A stretch of 64,000 bases of DNA from Vulcanisaeta sp. JCM 14467 (lineage in GTDB: Archaea > Thermoproteota > Thermoprotei > Thermoproteales > Thermocladiaceae), in assembly GCF_001316245.1 (NCBI RefSeq), contig NZ_BBDM01000002.1, positions 62,001 to 126,000 of the forward strand. The letters are read 5' to 3'. A program made the position numbers and the translations under genes. Below, in pieces: positions 10,736 through 19,426 of this stretch (positions are counted from its first letter, which is position 1; each line of letters opens with the position of its first letter). The notes beneath the pieces are model-generated. The model had not been told where the DNA came from and made no database searches. It worked only from the letters and a program-made list of their open reading frames with translations.

Positions 10736-11093
10736 CTAGATCCACCGTTAAGCTTCATCCCCAGCCACTTCCTGAAGGCGTTTGCGTAGTCCTCCCCAAC
10801 CCTCTCCTCGATCAGCTTAACCCAATCCTCAGGCTTATGCTCTTGAGGGGCTCCTCGAAGCCTAGGGCATCCGCAATAATGGCCCTCTCGATTGGGGATA
10901 GCATGTTCAGCTCCGTAAGGATGCCCCTAACAACCGCATGACCACTGGGTATTTGGGGTAGAGGTTGGGGCTGCATTGGCTGGGCCTGTGGTGGGGTTGG
11001 CGGCACCTCTACGGAAGGCCTCGCCTGATCTGCTGGGTCGATTTGTTGATCCCTCTGTCTCCTAGACCTTAGGAAGTTCTCTATTGGGTTCAT
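10732..11093 (-). CDS. Small Pro-rich adaptor-like protein (one frameshift)
   Basis: The likely start is ATG 11093, about 25 bases after CCTTTTAAAG. The N-terminus is basic (NPIENFLRSRRQRDQQ), a Pro/Gln-rich linker follows, and then a helical domain (GILTELNMLSPIERAIIADALGF). A one-base shift near 10845 continues EHKPEDWVKLIEERVGEDY to a stop that overlaps the next start (ATGA). Total length is about 120 residues. No family is recognised. The linker suggests a protein that tethers partners. Confidence 0.5.
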
Positions 11094-11127
11094 CAATTTG
11101 AGCAACTAACCGCTTTAAAAGGGGCTG

Positions 11128-11941
11128 TTAATTAACGCGCCCCGTTAAGACCGCCCTAACCTGCCTAGCTAGGGTATTTGCCATGTTATTGAGGGCCCTC
11201 TTGAAGTGATCGAGTGAGCCCCTTGATTCGTAAAGGACAGCCGGCCTTAGGCCTGTGGTTAGGTAGTGGGCTGTGGCTCATGGGAATCACAAAAACATCC
11301 CCATTATGCGCAAACTCCCTAATGCGGCCCCCAATGTTGTCCTGGCCCATGGCCTTGTTCAGAACTATGTTAATGATCTTCCTATACCTCAACCTGGTCA
11401 GCATTGGCAGTATGTAGGCATTATCGACCTCCCTAAGCACGTACTCGCTGTAGGCTGCGTACTCCAGGACCACGTTTATTATGTGGGCGATGAGTAGTGG
11501 GGGTATCACGACGGGCATTGTGTTGTTTGCGGGTAGGTCGATTAGGACGAGTTGGGAGTCCGTGGTCATGACCAGGTAATTCACTAGGTAGACCCACCTG
11601 TCGAATGCCTCGTTATTGCCCACAGTCATTTGGTAGCTTCTAACATTGCCTGGCGGCACAACGAAGACGCTCGGTAGGTAGCTCGACCTAATCACCAGTT
11701 GGTTCAAGTCGCCCACCGAACCGACCAAGTAGTCGAAGACCCCAGGCCTATCCGCAATGCCCAGAATCCTCGACGATGTTTGGCTCGAGTCAATGCCAAG
11801 GTCGATGAGCAGTACGTTTGTTTTAAGGGATTGGCTCAGGAGTATGGCTAGGTTGGCGGCAAGCGTTGACTTACCAGTCCCGCCCTTAGCGCCGCTGAAG
11901 AATGTCACCACCACATGGCGGGGCTTAAGCATACCCATCAC
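11128..11941 (-). CDS. ParA/MinD-type ATPase (one frameshift near the C-terminus)
   Basis: The protein has the deviant Walker A motif of the ParA/MinD family, KGGTGKST, near residue 19, followed by LIDLGIDSS (Walker A') and LVLIDLPAN (Walker B). Such ATPases segregate plasmids or position membrane machines. The open frame runs to 11186, but its last residues look wrong. Removing one base of a CCC run near 11263 restores HYLTTGLRPAVLYESRG and a normal helical end at 11128, about 270 residues in all. The start near 11938 lies about 25 bases after TTAAAAAC. Lying between the ATPase and the pilin-like gene, it could serve either partition or the transfer apparatus. Confidence 0.8.
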
Positions 11942-11959
11942 CGAAATTTAGTTGGTTCG

Positions 11960-11969
11960 TTTTTAAGGG
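11960..11969 (-). promoter_or_regulatory. BRE/TATA promoter CCCTTAAAAA for the parA gene
   Basis: The minus strand reads CCCCCTTAAAAAC, about 25 bases before the ATG at 11938. It is a clear example of the element's shared promoter form. Confidence 0.55.
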
Positions 11970-11989
11970 GGTGGTTGGTGGTTTGGCTT

Positions 11990-12445
11990 TTACGGCGTTG
12001 GGCTTGCTGCGTGTTGTAGCGCCGTGTGTAGTAAGTTCCATATCTGCACAAACTCGCCCTGGAAGATTTGCCATGCCGTGGATGCCGGGTCCACGCCTTT
12101 GACCCCCACCAACTGGAATATGAGTAGTACGGCGTACATGGCCAGCCAAAAGCCGAGGGAGCCAAATATTATCTTCTTCCCGTGGCTGAAGACCTCGTTT
12201 AGTGCGGCTGTCCTCCCCCAACTCGTGAAGTGGAACATGTACTCGGCGAAGTGGTACATTATCGACACCACGGCGACTATGAACGCAATGCCCATCCCCA
12301 ACTCCACGTACCCAATTATTGGGCTTAGGATGCCGGTGGCAATTTCATTGCCGAGTTGACTGGCGCTGGGCAACCCAGTGATGTTCCCAGTGGCGTTCCC
12401 TGCCTGAAGTATTATGCCCAGTGTTACGTGTATTGGACCCATCAA
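11990..12445 (-). CDS. Small membrane protein, possible pilin or VirB-like component
   Basis: The 151-residue product has an exported-looking N-terminus (PIHVTLGIILQAGNATGNIT) and two to three hydrophobic helices near residues 38-62 and 88-112, separated by a polar turn with SHGKK. Conjugative pilins of the Ced and Ted systems are small two-helix membrane proteins, so this is the best candidate for the pilin subunit here, although it is longer than the known ones. It has its own promoter at 12462-12471 and sits between parA and a polytopic VirB6-like protein. The pilin role is inference. Confidence 0.55.
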   Translation of the reverse strand: MMGPIHVTLGIILQAGNATGNITGLPSASQLGNEIATGILSPIIGYVELGMGIAFIVAVVSIMYHFAEYMFHFTSWGRTAALNEVFSHGKKIIFGSLGFWLAMYAVLLIFQLVGVKGVDPASTAWQIFQGEFVQIWNLLHTALQHAASPTP

Positions 12446-12461
12446 TTGCTTGGCCGGCTTT

Positions 12462-12471
12462 ATTTTTAAGG
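12462..12471 (-). promoter_or_regulatory. BRE/TATA promoter CCCTTAAAAATA for the pilin-like gene
   Basis: On the minus strand CCCCCTTAAAAATA lies about 22 bases before the ATG at 12445, giving this gene its own leaderless promoter. Confidence 0.55.
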
Positions 12472-12474
12472 GGG

Positions 12475-13456
12475 TTAGAGTGGTAGTACGTCGACTATGA
12501 CCTCGTCGAGTATTCGGTAGAGTGCGTATGATGCGGCCAGTGCCATTGCCAGGACTACGTCCACTGTCACGTCGTAGGTCTGCATGGTTAGGGCTTGTTG
12601 GTAGCCCTGGTTGAAGAGGACGCTGAGGAAGCCAACGAACTGGGATATGTCCGTGGTCCAGCCCTTCGTGAGCGCCCCAAGCTCCGCCAGTGGCTTGGTT
12701 AGGGCTGCAACCGTGTATGCCGTGAGTAGTGGGCCTACTATGGCGACTATGATGAGGAAGGCGACTATGAATGTTCCTATTGACCTGGTCTGCCTAACAA
12801 TGACCAAGCCAATACCCAGCGGTAACAACCACCAGGCGTTGTAGGCTATGAGGTTCAGTGCGTATATGAATCCTAAATTGATGATTGTGTAAGTTATCAT
12901 CTGCTGGAGGTACCAGGTGGATTGTTGGGCGTACCAGCCGAGGGGCGACGTCCATGGGAGTACTGACAAACCCACGACACCACCCCAGAAGTGCCCGTAC
13001 CAAGCAGTCACGTTGTCGAAGTACTGCCTAGCCATTAGGTAGCCCCACTGGAGCATGCTCTTCGGGTCAGTGGCGTTTGGTAGGTAGTTGGCGAGTGCCG
13101 TGCCGTTGTTGATGGGCACTGCCGAGGCGATTTCATGCGTCAGCGTGGGTAGGAAGGTCCCTGGGGACTCGAGGAGTGCGTAGAGGATTGCCAACATGGC
13201 GGATCCAACGACCACGTCCATGATTTCGTCAATGCCCTCCCTACGGATGTCCGGGGTTGGGCCTGCCAAGTACTTGATGATGCCGTGCATCAACACGGCC
13301 ACGGCAATGCCCCGTAGAGTGTGGTCCCCAATATCGTGGGCACTAACTGGAGTAGACCCATCAAGCCCTAGCCCAACTAACTTATTAAGGGGCTGGCTCA
13401 ATGTCTCGGCAAAATCAACCGCAGACCGCCTAATAGGACTGCCTGGAGTTTTCCAT
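12475..13456 (-). CDS. Polytopic membrane protein, VirB6/CedA-like channel candidate
   Basis: The frame to 13401 starts at a weak TTG. A one-base shift at the start of GAAAA would extend it to an ATG at 13456 (reading KTPGSPIRRSAVDFAETLSQ). The protein has six or more membrane helices (near residues 45-65, 135-150, 170-200, 200-230 and 270-300 of the longer form) and an Asn/Thr-rich outer loop. A polytopic protein next to a small pilin-like membrane protein, ParA and a VirB4-type motor is the arrangement expected for a VirB6/CedA-type DNA channel. Membrane topology is seen in the sequence; the channel role is inferred. Confidence 0.65.
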
Positions 13457-13484
13457 GGGAAAAACCGGAGTTATTTTGTGGGTT

Positions 13485-15161
13485 TTAGCCGCAGTTGAGC
13501 CTTAGGTTGATGTGGCTCCTTAGGTTGCTCGGTAGTAGATTCCTCACTAGGTCGGCCACCAGGTACTGCACCGCCTCGCAGATCACCCCCACATCCCCGC
13601 TCTCAACCGCCCTAAGCAGGTCCCTAATGCCATTGCCTACCGCCAGTAGTGCGTTAACGGTGTTTGGGTTGCCCAGTAACTCCATTAAATGCTTGATTGT
13701 TGTTTCATTCCCGTTATAGGTTTCAATGACCCCGAGCAGTGCGTTGGCAAACCCCTCATCGCCAAGGTGCCTCGTTAATTCATCGAGGAGTCTCGCGTAA
13801 CTACCCATGCCCAGAGTATTAGCCAACACGCTCGATAAAACCAACGAAGCCTCAAGCATCGCCCTAGCATCATTTCTCAACGAAGCTCTAGATAACTCAC
13901 TGATGTGAGTGCATGTATCCTCACTGCAGGCAAACTCGAAGCTCCTCCTAAACACCACGTCGGCCTTCGTCTCAGCACCCTCGGTATCCTCAGCCCCACC
14001 CTCCTCATTCTCAGTTACCTCACTTACTCCCTTACCCATCCCTACCTCCCCACTGCCTTGCCCTGGGCCCGCATCCTTAATGAGAGGTCTTACGGCGTCG
14101 GCAATAACCGCATTGGTCCCATGCGTTGGCTCCCTAGCCTGCACCGTGGTGCTTGGCGCCTTCGCTCGATGACCTCGCCATACCTCTCACTTATCAACTC
14201 CACAACCCTATCAACCTCACCAACCTCCAGGTACCTCAGCACCTTAGTCACCAAGTCCCTGGCACCGCCCTCATTACCCCCATTGACGAGCTCAACAACG
14301 GTCCTGGCGAGCATCTCGAGACTCCTCTTACCAAGTATGGCTAGGGGCTTTAGGTTGCTTGAGTCGATGTTCAGCTTGTTCGATATGGCGTTTATGTACA
14401 GCCTAACCATGGGCCCGGGCTTCCCCTCACCATCCCTCGACCTCCTCATGTTATCGATAATGACCATGACCTCGTCAGCATTCCTCACCAAATCCCTCAA
14501 CTCCTTGATGAATTGGTCATTGAGCACGGCGGATAGGTACCTATGGATTTCACGCCCACTCAACCCTGTTATCCTGGCCAACTCATCCACGAGGAGCATT
14601 ATGTCCCTCCTCTGCTCAAGCCCCTCAATAAACCTGAGCGCCCCATCCTTACCATCCCTCCTTGTGATCTCGAGGACTCTGTGCTTTATGTAGTCCTCAA
14701 CGAAGCTAAGCCTAACCTCACTATGCCTCCTACCACCATAGACGATACAGAATAGCGCCGCGGCCGCCTTAGCCAAAAAAAAGCTAGGAACGGCTCATTA
14801 AACTCACCCAAGTCCCAAACCTCGGCCCTAACGCCTCAAGCACATCCCTCCTCCCATTACTGTACATGAATAGCGCCGCCTCGGCAACGCAGGTCGGTGC
14901 CAAGATGACCTTAACGCCTAGGACTGTCGCAACGACCACCGGGTTCAGTAGCATGTTTCCGCGGGAGGCCAAGTCCTCGAGGTGCCTCTCAACGACGATC
15001 CTCTCCTCAGGGGTGTGGCCGCATGGGCATGGGTGCCATTTAGGCAGGACGTAACTCCTAATAACATCAATAAGCCTATAATCACGCCTACCCACAACCC
15101 TAAGCCCAAGTCTCTCAACAACCTTACTAACCTCCTGAGCGACATTGGCGCTGGTAGCCAT
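13485..15161 (-). CDS. Large uncharacterised helical protein (two compensating frameshifts)
   Basis: Three frames (14784-15161, 14090-14776, 13485-14144) join by single-base shifts near 14783 and 14148 into one protein of about 558 residues. The joints read well (WVSLMSRSSFFLAKAAAA; IERRRQAPTVQAREPTHG). The first part carries a CPCGH motif near residue 45, a possible metal site. The middle is helical and charged. The C-terminal part is helical with an acidic Glu/Gly-rich linker and ends NLRLNCG. No family is recognised. Separate genes are possible, but the 54-base overlap and lack of starts argue for one. Confidence 0.5.
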
Positions 15162-15218
15162 TTAATAAAGGAGGATGGAGCGATTTATAAGGCTGCCTTA
15201 CCCAAGGATCTCTCCGCG

Positions 15219-15340
15219 GCTCGTGGACGGATCTCACTTGTAGAAGGTCTTATTGAATTCTTTACATAGTTGACGAGGGTTCACGATGTCACCTTAGGTG
15301 AGATCGTGGGGCTCGTGGGAGAGCCACGGTTCTACACTTG
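15219..15340. repeat. Nested inverted repeats in an intergenic region
   Basis: The gap between two genes holds a near-perfect palindrome at 15282-15308: CACGAT, two bases, CACCT, one base, AGGTG, two bases, ATCGTG. Next to it GGCTC (15310-15314) pairs with GAGCC (15321-15325). TGTAGAA (15239-15245) pairs with TTCTACA (15330-15336). The motif GGCTCGTGG occurs near both 15219 and 15310. Such density suggests a protein-binding control site, an origin of replication or transfer, or a structured RNA. Confidence 0.5.
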
Positions 15341-15349
15341 AAGTATGTA

Positions 15350-16123
15350 TTACTGAGCCCCGAGTATTAGTTCCCTTAGTTTGTCGAGTAGTTCCTCCCT
15401 CCCCATTATGCTTAGGTAATTCCTCGTGTCCTCCTCGCCCGCATTTATGAGTATTAGGTACGTCATCGCCAGATCAATCAGTGTCTTGGTTGGGTAGTTC
15501 CTACCAGCCGCCCTAGCCATCCTACTGACCTCAACGTAGGCCTGGTACGCCTCATCGATTGTGAAGACGCCCTGGGCATTCCACTCACTGATTGCCCGAC
15601 CAATGAACTGCCTAATCAACCAATCCCTACCAAAGACCTCATTAATCGCCTCCTCAACAATGGACCTCTCACCCAGGTAACTAACGCACCCCACATCCAA
15701 CACGCACTCAAGGACCCTCAAAAGCCTCGACGGACCCTCCCTCCACCTAGCCATGAGCAGGCCAATGAGCCTGTACACCTGGGACCTATGGACGCTGAAT
15801 CCCCTCTTGGCAAAGACCCTCATAGCCCCATCAACCAACTCATTAATCGCATCCTCAACGCCCCTAAACTCATCGACACTACTCGCCATGTCAGCCCCAA
15901 ACTTCCTGATTAAACCAACTATTTTAGGGTTGGGCAAAACTTTCGCACCACTATACACACTAGTATTACTGAAGGCCCTCGGGTCATACCTGGCCGGCCT
16001 AAGCTCAGTGCCCTCGATTAATGCGTACTCACTAAGCACCAGGCCAGTGCCCAACTCGACTAGGTAACCCTCATCATTCACCACAACCCTCGCCCCAGAC
16101 TCATCGGGTTGACCACTCATCAA
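15350..16123 (-). CDS. Possible divergent TFB-like (cyclin-fold) transcription factor
   Basis: The 257-residue protein begins with a region that parallels the B-finger and linker of archaeal TFB: EGYLVELGTGLVLSEYALIEGTELRP, here split as EGYLVELGTGLVL and EYALIEGTELRP, compare the family pattern GLVLEE..ID.GPEWRAF. The N-terminal zinc cysteines are absent. The rest is helical and could form two cyclin-like repeats (residues about 75-150 and 165-250). If correct, it could direct the element's own promoters. The match is by eye and weak. The start is ATG ATG at 16123, about 20 bases after a TATA-like TTATTAATCCC. Confidence 0.4.
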   Translation of the reverse strand: MMSGQPDESGARVVVNDEGYLVELGTGLVLSEYALIEGTELRPARYDPRAFSNTSVYSGAKVLPNPKIVGLIRKFGADMASSVDEFRGVEDAINELVDGAMRVFAKRGFSVHRSQVYRLIGLLMARWREGPSRLLRVLECVLDVGCVSYLGERSIVEEAINEVFGRDWLIRQFIGRAISEWNAQGVFTIDEAYQAYVEVSRMARAAGRNYPTKTLIDLAMTYLILINAGEEDTRNYLSIMGREELLDKLRELILGAQ

Positions 16124-16242
16124 TCAATGATTCTCACTGGGATTAATAAGGTACTAAATTTACCAGTGAATGAAGGTTGATAATTATAAATTTAACAAAG
16201 GCAATACGGATTATATAACCCAATATATGACTAATTAGCACC

Positions 16243-17216
16243 TCAATGAAGGCCATCATCACTTATCGAGTACTTCGTTTCGAAGCCTGGTGGTAGGCCT
16301 GGGACGTCTAGGCTCTTAGGACTCCCTCGTTCTTGGCTTTCGAGGCCCTGACCATGAGCCACCTGGCATTCACGGTGTGGGCGAGGACGTTCCCACCCAC
16401 TGGTAGTTTGACCTCGATGAAGCCTGCCGGTGATGTCATTACCTGGTTCGTGTAAACCACCAACATCCCAGCCCTAATGGTTAAACGCCTAAGCCAGTCT
16501 AGGACGTAGTGGAGGCGTTGCTGCCTCTCCGCCAACCTCTCCCTACCCCTGAATTGCGCTCGGTAGAGGGCTGTTATTGAGTCAACGATGATTACTTTAG
16601 CATTGTTGCTTAGGACGAGGTCCGCGAGCCTAAGCTTAATGAAGTCCTCGAGGTCGTCAACGGTCGCCGGATTGTAAACATATAAATAATTATTAATTAA
16701 TTTGTCGTAATCGATGCCAAATCGATTACACATATTCCTAATTAAATTAGAATAAAGGTACTGGTCAATGGTCTTCTCAGTATCCACGTAAACGACTCTG
16801 AAGCCGAATTGACTAACTGAGGCAATGGCCGTCTGCAGGGCCATGATGGTCTTACCAGCGAATTCGCCGGCGAATTCGTGATGATGCAAATCTAAGCCAC
16901 CAATTGCGTTGTCCAAGCCCTCAACGCCGGTCTTCAGAGTGGGCACCTTACCCAGGGCCTCAATCCTCTCCTTCGCGGTAGTCGCAATTGGCGACTCGGC
17001 CAGTAACTCCCTGGCCGCGTTGATTAAACGCCTCGGGAGCTCCGTGTCTGGTGAGCCGAGTAGTTCCTGAAGCTCCTCCGCGTTGAAGAGTAGTATATGC
17101 CTGATCGTCTTGACGCCAGCACTTAACAACCTATCAACGGTCTGCCTACTGAAGCCAAGCTCAACCAATTTATCAAGCTCTGAATCACCAACCGAATCAG
17201 CCCTCCTCCTAGGCAC
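16243..17216 (-). CDS. RadA-like RecA-family recombinase paralogue (one frameshift)
   Basis: The order of parts is that of archaeal RadA: an N-terminal helix-hairpin-helix region (LVELGFSRQTVDRLLSAG), then GVEGLDNAIGG, an ATP-binding core and Walker B VIIVDSITALY. The P-loop reads AGEFAGKT where RadA usually has GEFGSGKT. It fits the [AG]x4GK[ST] pattern only with Ala first. The open frame stops at 16308, but one base restored at 16311-16312 gives a normal RadA end (LDVPGLPPGFETKYSISDDG) to 16243. The GTG at 17216 lies 24 bases after CCTTAAAAGG; a TTG at 17264 would extend it. It may handle transferred DNA. Confidence 0.75.
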
Positions 17217-17253
17217 ATTACCCAGCGAGACCAGCCTTTTAAGGGGTGGCTGG

Positions 17254-17735
17254 CTAGAGCTCAATGCACACGTCGAATTCGACCTCGTAATCCCCGTAGT
17301 CCCTGACTATCCTAATGCAGCTTATCCGAACTGGATCTTCAATTGGCTTCAACCCGTCCCTTATACTCGTAGTCACACCACCCTGATGCCGAGCCTCGAT
17401 AGGGCGTCATTGATGTATTGTCCCGCTAAGCATTGCCTTGGGTAGCGCCAGAAGGGTTTCCCACTGCCGACTGCCCTCAGCTCGATTACGCCTATCAACG
17501 TTGGTCTCGCCGACACCGCGGACTCGATGTTTAGTATGGTCTCGAGCCTAATGAGGCCTTGGCTGATGGCGCTTTTGTATGCCCTGACTACGTTGGGTGG
17601 CTTGGCAATCCTCTCAACGACCAATGCATAACGCCCGGACTCAACCAGGTTGACTATGTTTTGGGCGTTGTCGGGAGGCCAGACAAAACTTCGATCCCAG
17701 CAGAATTGTCGCTTGACCCTGCCGTCAATCAACAC
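17254..17735 (-). CDS. Uncharacterised alpha/beta protein (one frameshift)
   Basis: The frame starts GTG TTG at 17735, five bases after the upstream stop. It runs to 17373, where a one-base shift in GTGGTGTGA lets it continue VTTSIRDGLKPIEDPVRIS to a stop at 17254, about 160 residues. It has a repeated small-strand character and conserved-looking Trp/Arg (FVWPPDNAQNIVNL). No family is recognised. It precedes the RadA-like gene and probably shares its transcript. Confidence 0.5.
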
Positions 17736-17740
17736 GTTGT

Positions 17741-17917
17741 TTAGGCTATTTGAGTCTCCTGACTGTCGAAGTGCATTGGGCTTGTTGAGGCCGCTAGGAT
17801 TAAGTCCCTAGTGATTAAGGCTATGGAGCCGACGCCGATGACGACCTGAGCCGGAGGCCTGAAGCCGTAGACGTAAATTGGTCTCTTCCTAAGTAAGCCA
17901 ATTGTTAGTGTGAGCAT
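17741..17917 (-). CDS. Small uncharacterised protein, first gene of the leftward operon
   Basis: The longer frame reaches 18082, but the ATG at 17917 lies about 25 bases downstream of a clear TATA box (CCTTTTAAGC, 17937-17946) and gives 58 residues beginning MLTLTIGLLRKRPIYVYG. It is hydrophobic, with a Gly-rich strand (AQVVIGVGSIALI). It has the right position to be the first gene of the leftward operon from the divergent control region. No family is recognised. Confidence 0.5.
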   Translation of the reverse strand: MLTLTIGLLRKRPIYVYGFRPPAQVVIGVGSIALITRDLILAASTSPMHFDSQETQIA

Positions 17918-17944
17918 CACTTGGTTGTTTTGCGGGCTTAAAAG

Positions 17945-18206
17945 GCGTGCCCGGATGCCGTATTGCACGGTTACGGTTAGCCATAATGCATTGTTCGTGA
18001 ACCACGAACATAAGGGGCGTGAGCCACGCAACGCATGGTCTCGGTAAACCATAACGCACGTGGGTGTTGGTGAGGGAGTCATTAGCCGGTGCGTGGCTTC
18101 TCATGTGTTGTGGTCTCGCCTCACCATGCGTTATTGGTTGTGGGGGTTGTATGACCCTCCCGTGGTTTCCGTAACTCACGGTTTCGAAAAGCCGTAATTC
18201 ACATTA
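17945..18206. promoter_or_regulatory. Divergent intergenic control region rich in inverted repeats
   Basis: This gap separates the leftward and rightward gene blocks. It holds an 8-base palindrome TGTTCGTG/CACGAACA (17992-18010) and GCGTG/CACGC (18017-18029). An inverted pair consists of CAACGCATGGT near 18029 and ACCATGCGTTAT near 18123. There are related copies ACCATAACGCAC, CATAATGCAT, CGTAACTCACGG and CGTAATTCACA. It looks like a multi-site operator or a replication or transfer origin. Confidence 0.5.
17992..18010. repeat. Palindrome with 8-base arms
   Basis: TGTTCGTG and CACGAACA flank a three-base loop. This is the longest perfect palindrome in the divergent region and a plausible binding site for the ribbon-helix-helix protein encoded at 18240. 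Confidence 0.6.
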
Positions 18207-18239
18207 ATGGCCCTTTTAAAGCCTGCCTCCAACTGTGTC

Positions 18240-18575
18240 GTGAGGTATAGGAGTGTGAGTATTAGGGAGGATGTGTATAGGAGGCTTGAGGGCTTCGCCT
18301 CAATGAGGGGCTTGTCAATGAGTGATGCAATTGCCGAGCTACTCAGTGAGCACCAGTCACTAAGCGAGATCAAGGAATTACTCAGGCAATGCCTCGATAA
18401 GTTGGGTAAACAAACAACAACCACGCTGACGAGTCAGCAACCAATCAATACTCACGGGTCTGCTAGGGAGTCTGGGGAGACTACTGAGGCTCCATTAATT
18501 GGCTTTGAGGATAATCCCTGGGTTCAAATCATCCGTGCCAGGGTGGTTGGCGGTGAAGGTGGAGAAGGACGTTGA
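18240..18575 (+). CDS. Ribbon-helix-helix (CopG/Arc-like) regulator
   Basis: The likely start is GTG 18240, 24 bases after CCTTTTAAAG, although an ATG lies in frame at 18207. Residues 1-40 (RYRSVSIREDVYRRLEGFA then MSDAIAELL) show the beta-strand plus two-helix pattern of ribbon-helix-helix DNA-binding proteins. The remainder is a Thr/Gln-rich linker and a Gly-rich tail. It is the first gene of the rightward block and lies next to the repeat-rich control region, so autoregulation is likely. Confidence 0.65.
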   Translation: MRYRSVSIREDVYRRLEGFASMRGLSMSDAIAELLSEHQSLSEIKELLRQCLDKLGKQTTTTLTSQQPINTHGSARESGETTEAPLIGFEDNPWVQIIRARVVGGEGGEGR

Positions 18576-19137
18576 GGAGTTGGTTGTTGAGAGACTCAAG
18601 GTGAAATTCTCTGGTAAGTCTGGTTCGTGGGTTAGGAGGGCTCTTAGGAGGTTTGAGGGTGGCTCGGTTAGGCAGGTTGGCGATGGCGTCTGGGTTGTGA
18701 GTGGTGACCCGAGGCTCGGTGATAAGTACCCAACCTACGTGGTTAGGTTCAAGGACGGTAGGTACTACTGCTCGTGCTTCGAGACCAGTTGGGGATTACG
18801 CAGGAAAGCCGAGGTCTGCACGCATATCGCTGCTGTGATCCTATACAGGGAGTACTCAAAGTTAACTCAACCAATATACGCAGCAGTACTGACAATGGAA
18901 TGCGACGGCGACTACCACCTTGAGACCCTGGACAAGGACGTAAAGGTTGTTAAGCAGGTTAGGGCCTTAAGCACCGACCTACTCAAGCCGAGGTATAAAG
19001 TGACGTACATCATAACGAGTGAGGAGCCGAAGACCGTGAGGGTTAGGTACGTGTGTGGTGGTGAAATGGGTGAGCAGGAGGTGACGCTGAGTAGGGTGTT
19101 GAGGTACTTGGTTGAGTTGGTTGTGGGTGGGGTTTGA
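18553..19137 (+). CDS. SWIM zinc-finger protein
   Basis: The protein contains YYCSCFETS followed about 18 residues later by VCTHIAAV, the CxC...CxH signature of the SWIM zinc finger, preceded by the typical strand pair (YVVRFKDGR). SWIM domains bind DNA or proteins and occur in element-borne and recombination-linked proteins. The open frame reaches back to 18499, but GTG at 18553 is a better start given overlap with the upstream gene. The C-terminal half has beta structure (KVTYIITSEEPKTVRVRYV). It is translationally linked to the RHH gene. Confidence 0.7.
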   Translation: MKVEKDVEELVVERLKVKFSGKSGSWVRRALRRFEGGSVRQVGDGVWVVSGDPRLGDKYPTYVVRFKDGRYYCSCFETSWGLRRKAEVCTHIAAVILYREYSKLTQPIYAAVLTMECDGDYHLETLDKDVKVVKQVRALSTDLLKPRYKVTYIITSEEPKTVRVRYVCGGEMGEQEVTLSRVLRYLVELVVGGV

Positions 19138-19148
19138 CTGTGGTTTGC

Positions 19149-19310
19149 CTACTTCCGTGTCTCTCCGTCGTCGACCACCTCTATGATTACGTGGACCAAC
19201 TTCCCATAGAGACTGACCCCACCCCTCACCTCCTTCGGTATCGGTATGTACTCCAGGTAGTCCTTGGCCATCCTCCTCCGTGAAACCCTCGTGTAGTACT
19301 CAATCCTCAC
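19149..19310 (-). CDS. Small AbrB-like protein
   Basis: A 53-codon frame, too short for most gene finders, starts at GTG 19310, about 25 bases after a TATA-like CTTATAAGG. It reads MRIEYYTRVSRRRM, then YIPIPKEVR and LYGKLVHVIIEVVDD, the swapped-hairpin AbrB pattern (IPKEVR, then a short loop, then a strand). It is divergent from the AbrB-like gene at 19427 and shares the control region with direct repeats. It is probably an element regulator or an antitoxin-like protein. Confidence 0.5.
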   Translation of the reverse strand: MRIEYYTRVSRRRMAKDYLEYIPIPKEVRGGVSLYGKLVHVIIEVVDDGETRK

Positions 19311-19353
19311 CCGCCATTAAGGGCACGGTGCCTTATAAGCGTTATGTCTTGCC

Positions 19354-19388
19354 TTGAGAACTCATTATATGCTTATTGAGAACTCATT
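19354..19388. promoter_or_regulatory. Operator: two direct repeats TTGAGAACTCATT
   Basis: Exact 13-base copies lie at 19354-19366 and 19376-19388, a 22-base period or about two helical turns. Each contains the partial palindrome GAGAACTC. They sit between the TATA boxes of the divergent AbrB-like genes at 19310 and 19427, so one or both products probably bind here. Confidence 0.6.
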
Positions 19389-19426
19389 GAGTTAAACTTA
19401 TATGCCTGGGTGTTTCGGGTGTTTTG

